This document shows, piece after piece, positions 23,832-34,206 of a DNA stretch of 64,000 nt; positions within the stretch are counted from its first letter, which is position 1; every line of letters starts with the position of its first letter. The stretch is from Sorghum bicolor (lineage: Eukaryota > Streptophyta > Magnoliopsida > Poales > Poaceae). A model generated the notes under the pieces. It worked only from the letters and a program-made list of their open reading frames with translations. It was not told the DNA's origin and did not search any database. Location: NCBI RefSeq assembly GCF_000003195.3, contig NC_012876.2, forward strand, positions 65,156,407 to 65,220,406, written 5' to 3'. A program made the translations under genes and the position numbers.

Positions 23832-24713
23832 ATGGCTTCCTCGTCGATCCACATCCACCGTCCCCGGCTCGCCGGCGACGAGATTCACCGGACCCTGGAG
23901 GCCTCCTACTCCCCCAGCGCGTCTTACTGCTCCGACGACGCCTTCGTCCCTGTCTTCCGCCCGGATCCGTCCGCCCCGTCCGCGTCCGCGTCGGCGGCGG
24001 TGGCTGCGGCGGCCGACCGCGTCCGCAGCCTCTTCAGCTCCGTCGACGTCGCCCTGTTCCGCGACGCGCTCTTCGCTCCCGTGTGCGACGGCGACGGCGA
24101 CCGCGACGGCCTCGGGTTCACGGACGCGGACGCGGAGGCGGCAGAGTACGACGGCGATCTCACCTCCATCTGCTGGGATTGCCTCGAGATCGAGGACGCC
24201 GACGACCCGCTCGTCGCCTCCCCCGCCGCCGAGGATTTCGAGTGGGAGGAGGTCGTGTCCCCCTCGGGCGCCGCCGGGGAAGCCCCGGAGCCCGAGTGGG
24301 AGGTGCTCGCCGACGTGCCCCCGCCGCCCGCCACCGCTGCCGACGCCGAGGACGGGTTTGTGTACACCTCCCACCACAGGGAGGAGGCGGCGGCGTACGA
24401 GGTGCTCGTGGCAGGCGGGGAGGGGATGTTCCTCAAGAACAAGCCCCCGGCCGCCAGATCCGCCGTTGAGGCGCTCCCGTCCGCCGTCGTCGCGGCTGGC
24501 CAGGAAGGGGAGGGAGACGAGTGCGCGGTGTGCAAGGATGGAGTCGCCGCCGGCCAGCGCGTCAAGAGGCTGCCGTGCTCGCACCGCTACCACGACGACT
24601 GCATCGTGCCGTGGCTCCAGGTGCGCAACTCGTGCCCGCTCTGCCGCTTCGAGCTGCCCACCGACGACCCGGAGTACGAGTCCTGGAAAGCCGGCCGAGC
24701 CGTGGCCCGGTGA
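23832..24713 (+). CDS. RING-H2 finger protein, probable E3 ubiquitin ligase
   Basis: A single-exon gene of 293 residues. It starts at the ATG at 23832 in a CCATGGC context. The RING-H2 domain near the C-terminus follows C-x2-C-x14-C-x-H-x2-H-x2-C-x10-C-x2-C: Cys231, Cys234, Cys249, His251, His254, Cys257, Cys268 and Cys271 are all present, with the usual Trp before the sixth Cys spacing (VPWLQ). The motif ELPTDDPEYE just after the RING is characteristic of the CIP8/RING1/BTL-like ligases. The first ~220 residues are acidic and rich in Ala, Asp and Ser, without a zinc-ribbon or transmembrane segment, so the protein is probably soluble. It would bring an E2 enzyme to an unknown substrate. No intron is needed and the frame is intact. 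Confidence 0.92.
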   Translation: MASSSIHIHRPRLAGDEIHRTLEASYSPSASYCSDDAFVPVFRPDPSAPSASASAAVAAAADRVRSLFSSVDVALFRDALFAPVCDGDGDRDGLGFTDADAEAAEYDGDLTSICWDCLEIEDADDPLVASPAAEDFEWEEVVSPSGAAGEAPEPEWEVLADVPPPPATAADAEDGFVYTSHHREEAAAYEVLVAGGEGMFLKNKPPAARSAVEALPSAVVAAGQEGEGDECAVCKDGVAAGQRVKRLPCSHRYHDDCIVPWLQVRNSCPLCRFELPTDDPEYESWKAGRAVAR

Positions 24714-26931
24714 ATCATCCAACCAGGCGGTGGACGCATGCCCTTCTGGTATGGTTTTATAGAGTTGTATGTATGGGTTGGTTTTGAATCGGATGCTTTG
24801 GTTACATTATACAAGGTTGTTACTCAGCTGTATCAAAGGCAAAGTATAGTGGTAGATGCAGAGATGGTTTTGTGCGACTTGATCGGTTTTCTTTTCTCCT
24901 GAAAGAGGGACTTATGTTTGTCCAAATGACAGAGGTTGACATACACTAGTTGGTACTACATACATACTGTTGTATTTATTCTAAAAATTCAGAGAGGTTA
25001 GCTGAATATCTTGATGCAATGGAATGATTTACTTGTTCCATATTTAGAGAGGATAGCTGTATATCTTGATGCAATGGGATGATTTGCTGGTTGGATATTC
25101 TGGGGGTTACATTATGATTGATTGTTGGTATTGACTCTCCAATATTATCTTTACTTTATTAGAATATCATATTGTACTTTTACAATCATGTTTATAGCGA
25201 CACAGACAGCAACCATTGATGGCTCTGTTTTAGCTGCTGATTCGTAGTGTTCAGTGATTCATAGTAGCACAAATATTTCAGAAAAAAGCTTCAAGGGCCC
25301 TATTTTTAGATAACGAAAAAAATTCTAGAGGATGAAGTTGGCGTGACCTGTACTGTAAGGCCATTATAACCTGCTCCGTAATTGATTGACCTTGACATTA
25401 GGTGGTCTGGTGTAAAGTGTGGAGTGATTGGACTTTGTTGCAGTAGATTTTACAAGAGCCTGACATGGCCTGTAACAACAGTACAACTCCACTGATTCTT
25501 ACACAATATTTTGTCATATGTTCTTACTTCACCTACAAGGGGTAGCCCATTTTCTTGATATGATCTTGCTGCTGAATCCATGTAGAAGTGTGCATTGTTT
25601 GGCGACAACTTGATCAGGTTCCTGCAAGCACCCACTCAGACATTGATGCTACTGCTAAGCAATAATCCAAAAAAAACACAACAATGTTTGTCTTGGTTTT
25701 AGACTTTTAGTATGATCCAATGATCTGTACCCTCTAATTTTAGAAAAGAATAATTCACAATCAATATGCTATTGAGAAAAAAAATGCAGTGAGCAATTTT
25801 CCATTAGTCATAATGAAATAAACCTTCCATCTGTGATATTGCTAGTTTAATTGACTTTTAGAGATGTAGTAAGTCCACCTAGTTTTGCAGAATAATGTAA
25901 CTACATGTTATCTTAACAGAATTATGCGGAAGTTCATTGATACTTGGAGGATTATGGTTGCTCTGAGCGGCAATATGAATGGTATATTAGTAGATAAGTT
26001 ATTAAAATCTGTTGCAGGGTTTCTCTTTGGCATAGGATAGAGTGCAGATGTTCTGATTTTGAATGAAAGCAATATTAATGTTCATTGCCCTTACCTTGCG
26101 GGCTTGTGGCACAAATTTGGATTGAAGGGATCTGTGATGGTGTGTTGAAGTCTGGGGGGGGGTTAGCAAGGGGCTGGGGCTGGAGTGTGTAGGTGATTTT
26201 GTATCAATGTAAGATTGAGATTTTCATTTTAACATAAGGGCTTTCTCCAACATTACCACCCTTTTGAAGGTAATCCAAAATTTACGTATTTCATTTCTCT
26301 GTTTTTGGATTATTTTGGATCGACTCAGTTTTGTGCATTTCGAATACTTGATGATTTGGACTTGGTTTAGTTGAGATTGATTTTTAATTTTTCACGGCAG
26401 AATCAAAGGTCTTTATGTTGGTGAGATAGTACACTAAATGCAAAGTTGGTTTTGGAGATCAGGATAAATTAAGCATTGGTCATCTTTTAATCCGATTTGG
26501 TGGCTTACTTTTATATGCTGATGTGTTCTCTTTACGACTGTTCCAATATCAAATACCCTTGTTATTTTGTATAATGTTCCAAGTTTATCTGGCTGGCCTG
26601 ACTTGATATCAGCACTGAATTTATGGCTACTTCTATTGTGTGATACTTGTGGAATATGGTTCATTGAACTTCCACCATGATGTGACCGAATAACCAAATC
26701 AGACGAAGCAGATCTGCTAGATTGAAAACTAGTGCAAGATCTTCACTGGGGTTCAACGTTGAATGATGCCCACCCTATTTTGTATCTTCTTGCTCATGCA
26801 ACTCAGTAATGCAACTTTGCAACTAGTCTACTTGCTCAGCCCAACAAGGCTGAACGTGAACAGGTTGTCATGGCACCTGGCCCATGGCAAACGACAATTT
26901 TCAACTAGAAAAAAAGTACTTTAGGACCCTC
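24714..26931. other. RING gene 3' flank and AT-rich intergenic DNA
   Basis: The first few hundred bases are likely the 3' UTR and include a 55-bp tandem duplication. The rest is AT-rich, without a recognised gene or a complete mobile element. Confidence 0.5.
24991..25100 (+). repeat. Tandem duplication, two 55-bp units
   Basis: Units 24991-25045 and 25046-25100 share AGAGAGG, TAGCTG, ATATCTTGATGCAATGG and ATGATTT with about six to eight differences. The array sits 280 bp after the RING stop codon, probably in or just past the 3' UTR. Confidence 0.85.
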
Positions 26932-27818
26932 AACTTTCACGAAAGTCTGTTTTTCATCCTTAAACTTCAAAATCGGGTAAAACTCTCAATTTTTGAAACC
27001 ATGCATATTACGTCCCTGACATGGTTATGAGCGGTTTTGAAATCAGTTGTGTCTTTTTTTATTTTTATTTATATTTATTTTGACTGAATATTGTAAAATT
27101 ATAGTAAATCATATAAAATTAATAAAATAGTAAATTTGATTTTGTTGGACTCCAGATAAGTAGATCTACACAGTGAACATATAATATGGTATGTTTTAGT
27201 ACGAAGTTTTTGTTGTAGCTTTTGATTTGTGTTTTTCTATAATTAATTAAAATAATTCATAGCTATAGGTTGTATGGTCCAATTGTGATGAATTTTTTTT
27301 ATGTAGGGCTAGTTATTATATGTTTAAACTTTTTTGGGAAACTATTATATGTTTAAACTGTGGTAAAGATTTCATATTCATTAGATCATGTATAACTTAA
27401 TTATAGATTTATTAAAATTTAACAAGCATAAACCTAAATAAATCTATAACTAAGTAATGCATAATCTAATGAGTATGAAATTTTTACTACAACTCAAGCA
27501 TAGAATAATTAGCCCATCATATAATTTTCATCACAATTGGGCCATAGAAACTGTAGCTATAATTAGTCTAATTAATTACAGAAAAGCATAGATCTAAACT
27601 ACATCAAAAAATTTGTACTAAAAAATACTATATTATATATTTAATATGTAGACTTACTCATTTGAAGTCCAACAAAATTAAGTTTTCTATTTTATGATTT
27701 TTATGTGATTTACTGTGATTTTTTAAAAAATTTAGCCGAAATAAATAAAAAAAAGACAAAACCGCTTTCAAAACCGGTCAGGGATGTAATGCGTACGGTT
27801 TTAAAAGTTTAAGGACCC
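26932..27818. mobile_element. Large foldback (long inverted repeat) element
   Basis: A palindrome of about 887 bp. The left arm (about 26932-27418) and right arm (about 27440-27818) are imperfect reverse complements with a loop of about 20 bases near 27430. Matching landmarks are CATCCTTAAACTT against AAAAGTTTAAGGACC at the ends, CCCTGAC against GTCAGGG, TTGTTGGACTCC against the complementary TGAAGTCCAACAAAA, and CATTAGATCATG against the complementary TAATCTAATG near the centre. The left arm has a local duplication of TTATATGTTTAAACT. No transposase frame is present. The long arms suggest a Mutator-like or foldback transposon derivative; no target duplication was found. Confidence 0.85.
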
Positions 27819-29120
27819 ATGATGATTCAACAGAAATCTCGATCAGCAAGTCAAGATTCATTACTCATTTTTTTTGAAAGTCATTGGGTGTGTTTGTTTT
27901 TTTGGCCAACTTCTAGCATGGCTAGAATCTTAGCCTGCTTTCATCAAACAAACTCCTGGTTGTTTGGTTCTCTGTCTTATGTTAGCCTAGCTAATCTTAG
28001 GGTGTATTTGGTTACCTGGTTTATTTTGATATACTTATCTCTTCTCTGAACCAGTAAAATTACCCATTGAGACATTTTGTCGAACAAGTGGTGGGGGTGC
28101 CTGCACATGCTTTGAGGCTACGGCCACGACGCCGCCCAAGTCCTCTTCAGCCCGCTCTTGCTCTAGGGCTACACCATGGCCATCGGCTTGTCTAGGCCCA
28201 CGGCCACCACCACTACCCGACAGCCACGGAGACGACGCATGACACCAGAGATACGATTTAGAGAGCCACAGAGACGATCACAAAGAGCCATGATTCAAAG
28301 AGCCATGGACACGATTCAAAGATCCACGGACACCTGGCAGCCACGGAGACGATGCTTCGGGACGTGATTCGATGGATGGAAGAGGAGCCTTGGGAGGAAG
28401 ATCTGTGTAGCTAACTAGCGGCGAGCCGAGCTTCGAGCAGCGTTGAGTCGACGTCCCGTACTCCATGGATTGATTGAAGCAGCAACAGGCGAGCAATTGA
28501 GTGGAAGTCAACGAGCAGGGCCATTGCTCGTACGGGTCCTCGGCAGCGAGTGCGTCCTTGCCCTTAGGCCTCGTTGTGTAGGGCTGCGCAGAGAACAAAC
28601 CCGAGGAAAGACAGCACGAAGAACAACAACAATGGTCACCGTGGTCCGGGTGGCCATGGTGATGGCACGTCGCCGGCAGAAAGGAGATGTCAAGCTTCTG
28701 GGATCCGCGGAGGCGAAGAGGAAGAGGCACGCGACCACCATGATCAAGGGCGTGGAGAGCAGCCTCGCCACACCCATGGTGATATTGCGTAGCATCGCGT
28801 ACGCCATGGAGTTATTGGGATGGAGTGCGACCTGCGCGGGGAGGGGAGGTGAACAGCAGGGAGGGAGGTGTTGCGAAACACACGAAGAGCTGGACAGAAA
28901 AATAACGGTTGAATTGGGCGTTCAACCTGGGCCCAGCTTCAATTGTACAATTCAACCAAAGGCAGAGCTGACCATCCAACCAAACACAACATGTATATTT
29001 GGACCTTGTACATTGTTGGCGTATGTATTTTACTACTTGTACATATGTGGACCTTGTACATTTGGTTCTCATACAGACATATATTGACAGGCTATTTGGT
29101 TCTCAACAGTAACATCGTAC
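27819..29120. other. Intergenic GC-rich block, possible element, no gene recognised
   Basis: From about 28080 to 28850 the DNA is more GC-rich than its surroundings, with overlapping open frames on both strands but no family motif. It is bracketed by weakly complementary phrases (GTATTTGGTTACCTGGT near 28003 and ACCATCCAACCAAACACAAC ending near 28990). It could be a non-autonomous DNA transposon around captured sequence, but the ends are too weak to call. Confidence 0.3.
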
Positions 29121-29336
29121 TTAGTGTGTGTTTGGTTGGGATCGCTAAAGTTTAATATGTACTGTAGTATTTTCGTCTTATTTGAAAATTATTGTCCAAT
29201 TATAGATTAATTAGACTTAAAAGATTCGTCTCGCAAATTACTCTCTGACTATGCTTTTAGTTTCATAAATAGTTTATATTTAGTACTTTATGTCTTTGAT
29301 ATAACTGGCAAGTTTACCGAATGACAAACACCCACT
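29121..29336 (+). mobile_element. Diverged MITE related to the GGCCTTGTTTAG family
   Basis: Ends are GTGTGTTTGGTTGGG on the left and GACAAACACCC on the right, roughly complementary. The interior holds the family phrases GTACTGTAGTATTTTCGT, ATTAATTAGACTTAAAAGATT and CGTCTCGCAAATTAC in the orientation of the 44741 copy. So it shares an interior with the family but has altered tips. Confidence 0.6.
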
Positions 29337-29665
29337 GTGATGATTGGCGGCACGGCATTCGTATTTTTCACGTGATGGACCGTACGGCGGCGTCTCGGGG
29401 GTGAATGGATATGGATGAGCTACCTGGATGGGCCTGCCTCATCCATCCGTCTCCGCCCGCAGGAAACGTACGGCGGCAGTCGCAGTGGCCGGTCTCCTCC
29501 GATCCGCCTATACTGGGACGACACGATCGAGGCCTGCTTCCGATCCGGCGGCTCCTGGCCTGGGAGAAGTGGCGGCCGTGCTCGCGATCGTCACGCGGCA
29601 ACACGCAAAAGCATCAACGACGACGTACGACAGCCAGCCCCGGATCGGATCAGGCCAGCCGGGGA

Positions 29666-29668
<3 letters not shown>

Positions 29669-29740
<72 letters not shown>
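29669..29740. repeat. TA dinucleotide microsatellite
   Basis: About 36 uninterrupted AT/TA dinucleotides. Open frames here that read Tyr-Ile repeats are artefacts of this array. Confidence 0.98.
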
Positions 29741-29746
<6 letters not shown>

Positions 29747-29818
29747 TAGGTACGTCATGGTCATGGATTTGACGCTAGCTACCAGCTGGTGCGCCATGCA
29801 TGTAATTGGAATGGAATA

Positions 29819-30045
29819 GGCTTTGTTTAGATGTCTTTAAAATTCCAAAAGTTTACAGAATTTTTTGTCACATCGAATTTTTATATGTATATATAAATCA
29901 TTAAATATAGATAAAAAATATAAGTTTGTTTTTTTAAATCACGAGACAAATCTTTTGAATATATGATTAGATACTAATTGCTAAATACAAACGAAAGTGA
30001 TGTAGTAGTCAAATTCTAAAAAAAAAATTTAGATCTTAACAATGC
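29819..30045 (-). mobile_element. MITE of the GGCCTTGTTTAGTTC family, worn copy
   Basis: Starts GGCTTTGTTTAGATG and ends near GATCTTAACAATGC, a decayed version of the family end. Internal matches: CACATCGAATTTTTA, CATTAAATATAGATAAAAA, CGAGACAAATCTTTTGAA and ACAAACGAAAGTG. Orientation matches the copies at 20286 and 35998. Confidence 0.75.
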
Positions 30046-30671
30046 TGCGTGCGTGCGCGAGCAACCTGTACCTGTAGATCGATCAACATGCGGCGTTAGT
30101 TATGCGTCGCATTGGTGTCAAACTCAAATTCAAAGTGGATTGGCGTCACCACGCATGCACACGGTACGGTGACCTGCTGGTGCTGGTGGGCACAATACAA
30201 CACACAAGACACAGAAAGAATATACAGCACTTGCTCCCCACCTGCTGTCGTCCTTTGCCTAATTAAGCCGTGTCACCACCGAACAAAGATTTGACATTAA
30301 AAAAAGAGAGAGAGAGAAAACAGTCAAAAAAAAAGTACCAAATAAAGCCATGCATGCATGGGTCTAGTGATCTGAGAAACGTTCTATCTGATTCCTTCTG
30401 CTTACCACTAATAACAATGTACGTAACAACAGCTAGGTAGCTAGCTAGCTTTAAACAGACACGAGCTAGCACACAAATAAGTATATGCATGCATGTACGT
30501 GGTTTAATTATTAGGCCATCTCTATATGGATATCACGTTAAAAAGACAGAATCCGAGTCAAAAACCATATATTTGGACCAGTGGGGAAGATGAGAGCTAA
30601 ATAATTAAACTTTTTATTATATATATACTTTCCAATGCACGAGAAATATAAATACCCCTCCACCGATCTCT
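30046..30671. other. Short intergenic stretch, nothing recognised
   Basis: About 620 bases with simple-sequence patches (AGCTAGCT, CATGCATG) and no open frame of note. I see no gene, RNA or mobile-element end here. Confidence 0.5.
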
Positions 30672-30988
30672 GTATTTTTTTGTGCGAGACCCGGTTACAG
30701 ACACAGACGCTCACAAATAAGAGCGCACACTTACTCCTATAAACGTACACATGCACACCCTACTCCTACGACTCTATTTGAAAAACCGAGTTGGATTGGT
30801 AAATCTCGAGAATGACGAAGTTACCACATGCCGCCTCGCTGTCGAGGGGCAGGTCGCCTACCAACACTATTAAATTCTAAAGTAAATCCAGAAAAATACG
30901 AGCACTCATGTCAAATCGGGGACTTAAACCCGCGTAGACAGAAGTTCCACCATAAAAAACACAACCAACTGATCTACGATCAGTTCGC
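30672..30988 (-). mobile_element. Au-type SINE (tRNA-derived)
   Basis: On the minus strand the element begins near 30988. Its tRNA-like head contains a box A resembling GATCAGTTGGTTGTG and a box B resembling GGTTTAAGTCC, about 40 bases apart, as in an RNA polymerase III promoter. The body contains GTGCTCGTATTTTTCTGGA, GGCGACCTGCC and GAGTAGGGTGTGCATGTG, which I recognise as Au SINE-like from memory. It ends in a run that is T-rich on this strand, near 30670. A poor copy of the body occurs at 45690-45880. Confidence 0.75.
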
Positions 30989-31212
30989 GATCTCTTTATT
31001 GACAGGAGAGAATGTATAAGCTAGCAAAGAACATCTTACATGTGAAAATAATATGTAGAATAAGAGATGACATCTAAGAGTCAAGTACTTGATTCTTGCT
31101 ACTGGAATTGCCATTGTATCTGCTTTAGCGTGGCGGATCGGATCGGATGAGAGCGTGAGTGCATACAGTAATCCAATAATATAGGACGGGACAGAGCGAG
31201 AGTACGCGTATA

Positions 31213-31453
31213 GGCTTGTTGAGTTCTAAAATTTTAGAAAACGATACTGTAGCACTTTCGTTTTTATTTAAAAAACATTGTTCAATCGTGGAGTAACTAG
31301 CCTTAAAAGATTCGTCTCACGATTTACAGACAAACTATATAATTAGTTTTTATTTCTATCTATATTTAATGTTTCATATGCATGTGCCGCAAGATTCGAT
31401 GTAATAGGAAATTTTGAAAAGTTTTTGGTTTTTTAGGTAAACTAGACAAGGCC
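31213..31453 (+). mobile_element. MITE of the GGCCTTGTTTAGTTC family
   Basis: A 241-bp copy. The left end GGCTTGTTGAGTTC is slightly decayed and the right end CTAGACAAGGCC is near-intact. The interior has CTGTAGCACTTTCG, AAAAGATTCGTCTCACG and TATATTTAATGTTTCAT. Confidence 0.85.
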
Positions 31454-31868
31454 TAATATAAAACAGAGGACGAGAGCTAGTGTCATCATAGTCATGCATG
31501 TATAGCTCATACATACAGCTAGGTAGGAGAAGGGAGAGGGACGGACGGGGAGTCTTATCCAGAGCTAGCTGTCTGGACCCATGCAATGCAATCTGTCTGT
31601 TCTCCCGGCACCAAGCTAGCAGGCAAAGGCAAAGCCGGCCTGCGTCCGCCACCCAATCGGCAGCCTAAACTGCCAATAATAATTTATTTAACGTAGGACT
31701 TGCAAAGGCGACGCCGGCCGGCCTTCACTCGCACAGACGGCGATGTAGAGAAACCATGCAAAGTGGGCTTGTCCTTCCATTCCTCGGCCCCGTCCCGTCG
31801 TCCGCGCACAGTTGAGCTACAGTAGTCAGTAGGTGAGGTGAGGTGAATGCATGTATGAATTAAAAAAA
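31454..31868. other. Short intergenic stretch, nothing recognised
   Basis: About 415 bases between two mobile elements. No gene or conserved signal was identified. Confidence 0.5.
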
Positions 31869-32835
31869 AAGAAAATGGCAATTTCGTCATCATTAAAAAT
31901 GGACTTCGCTACTTTACCATTCCGCAAATTGAATTCGCTACTTTGCTATTATAAAACGTGGTTATCACGCTCTTTTAGCCTATTACATAGTTTCTATTCC
32001 CGAATTACTCTTGCCTCTTCAATCTAAAATTCCTGTCGCCCTTCCCAGACCCATCCGCCACCACGCACCCTCCACCATCCACGGCGACGGCAGCCTCTTG
32101 ACCCCGACGACGCGCCTTCCCCCATCCATGGTGGCAAAGGCCTCCTCACCCTGGCACGCCTCCTCCACCCTCGACGTGACCTCCTCACCTCGGGGCACCC
32201 TCCCTCTACCTCGGACGGCGCGCCCTCCTCACCCTGGCACAACCTCTTCCACCCCGGTGTGCCTCCTCCACATCGGTGGCGCTCCTCCTCCATAGAACAC
32301 GAGGCAGATCCGGCATTGTGGTGGTGTCTCCTCTCCCCTCCACGCCGTGCATGCTCCCCCAAGTCCAACAGCTCTCCACCCCGGGCAGCACGGCTTCCTC
32401 CCGACCTCCCCTACCTCCGGCACGTCTTCCTGCCTCATCCCTCTCTGCTGGAGCTCGAGCAAGCAGCAAGGGAACATCGAGGCCGTGTCCTCCACGCATT
32501 CTCGCATCCTTGCGGCGGCAGCACGAGGCAGACCCTCGTGGCGTGCGCTCTTGCACCCTTGTGCGGTGTGCGCACCTCCACACCCCACGCAGCGCGCGTT
32601 CCTCTCCCGCCAATCCGGTGGCGCGCGGCTCCTTGCCGGCTGCCCCAGCCATGGTCGAGGATACGAGGTTCATAGGGGCAGAGGTAATTTGGGGATACAA
32701 ATTGGGTAGCGGACTAAAATGGTATTCTAGCGTGATGACCGCGTTTCATAATGACAAAGTAGCGAATCCCATTTGCAGGATATATAGTAAAGTAACGAAG
32801 CTCAGTTTTGAGGATGGCGAAATTGCTATTTTCTT
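31869..32835. mobile_element. Mutator-like (MULE) element with GC-rich core (Pack-MULE candidate)
   Basis: Long terminal inverted repeats of about 155 bp: left 31869-32023, right about 32674-32835. Left and right share AAGAAAATxGCAATTTCG, CTTCGxTACTTTAC, ATTCGCTACTTTG, ATCACGCT and, deeper in, AATTACxCTTGCC. Identity is about 80% by eye. The flanks GAATTAAAA and GAATAAAAA are candidate 9-bp target duplications with one mismatch. The 650-bp interior is strongly GC-rich and exon-like in composition but encodes no domain I recognise and no transposase. Long ends, 9-bp flanks and a GC-rich core fit a non-autonomous MULE carrying captured host sequence. Confidence 0.75.
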
Positions 32836-33617
32836 GAATAAAAAGGCTAGTGCAACCAACAACGCAGATCGAGACACCGCGAGCGAGGTGCTAGCTGCCG
32901 ATTAGTGACTAATTGGTTCCATTATGCCAAAGGACTCTAGCTCAATAGGTTAGAGCTTTTTAACGGTATCCTCCTAATCCTTGCTTAATGAAAAAATGGG
33001 TGGGGCCATCATTCCCCGTAATTGGTTGCATTATTGACCGTGGAAGAGAAAAGGCTGTGTTGAATCTTTTTTATTCGTTTGAGTTTATCTACCAAATCTA
33101 TCAACTATTCAGCAGTATTTTTCTCTCCTAATAAATTAAGGTAGCTTTTCATATTGCGTTCGTGCGTGCGTTCCGAAATGCTCAAGGAGACAGACAGCAA
33201 TACGCGGCTAGTCTGACCCATGCATGTATACAGACTCAGCATATATAGCGCAGGAAAAGGTCGATCTATATCATCGTCCATGCATGCATGCAACGCAACG
33301 CACACAGGTAAGTCAGCATGCATTTCATTCGTGCGCACCGCGCCGGTGTCGGCCTACCGTTGCTCATCTCTCATCTCATCCGATTCTGATCCGTTCCGTT
33401 CACCGGGTGGTACACATATGCATTTCCGGATGACGGGACGACGGCACATGCATTTGGTGAGGCACTACAGCTTCTTCAATAGTACCATAAAGCTGTTTGG
33501 AGCTGTTTTATATCACATCGATATATATTTTTTAAATAAACAGTTTTACATATCAATTTTTTTAAAAAACCTGCTCTCACGGAGAATTATATTGTTGTAT
33601 GATAAAGCTGGAAAATA
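32836..33617. other. Intergenic stretch, nothing recognised
   Basis: About 780 bases. A phrase at 32938-32956 resembles a tRNA D-arm but no tRNA follows. No gene was seen. Confidence 0.5.
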
Positions 33618-34206
33618 CACTAGTAGGGAACAAACTTTCGGTTCTAGGCTTTAGTCACAACCATTTTTGGACTTGGGACTTAACAAAAGGATTAGTTCCG
33701 GTTGGAGCTACTAATCGAGACTAAAGTTTGTTCTTCAACAGTTAGAGTATTCATATTGCACGCATATACAACCTCTTCAAATATTTGTATATATGTAGTT
33801 CATATATTTTAGTGTGTTATTTATGTATAATGATCGAATAGAACCTTATGTGTATGTACATTAGCAGTGTAGTATTCGTATCCAAATAGCTAATTGAAAT
33901 AAAAAAGAATTGAATTGAAAAGAAATCATAAAAAGAAAAGGAAAGAAATAAAAAAGAAACTCCTTAGTACCGGTTGGTGTTGGAACTAAATATGGCAATT
34001 TCGGAGCAAGGGTCTGGGAGCCCATTTAGTCCCGATTGGTATAGAAACCGAAACTAAAGGTTCACTTTCAATTCCGGTTCCCATAACCGGGCTAAAGACG
34101 GGGAGGGGGGGGCTTTGATCCCGAATTGGCAATCCTGATTGGAAAACCAGAACTAAAAAGGGTTTCCCAACCAAAGACTGATGCTCAGTCCTGCTGTGCA
34201 CTAGTG
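33618..34206. mobile_element. Non-autonomous CACTA element with ATA target duplication
   Basis: A 589-bp element that begins CACTAGTAGGG and ends GTGCACTAGTG, so its tips are the inverted CACTAGT/ACTAGTG expected for En/Spm elements. ATA flanks both sides (33615-33617 and 34207-34209), a 3-bp target duplication. Inside are repeated fragments of CGGTT, AACTAAA and ACTAAAG in both orientations (for example TTAGTTCCGGTT, TTAGTACCGGTT, TTAGTCCCGATT), typical subterminal repeats. No transposase is present, so mobility would need a helper. Confidence 0.9.

Noticed and set aside
28443..29087. 214-codon open frame and its minus-strand partner with hydrophobic stretch
   Set aside because: No recognisable family; both strands are open because of composition. 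Kept only as an unassigned GC-rich block.
29405..29819. Proteins with Tyr-Ile repeats
   Set aside because: Direct translation of a TA microsatellite.
32938..32956. tRNA-like phrase CTAGCTCAATAGGTTAGAGC
   Set aside because: Resembles box A and a D-arm, but the downstream sequence does not fold into a cloverleaf and lacks box B.
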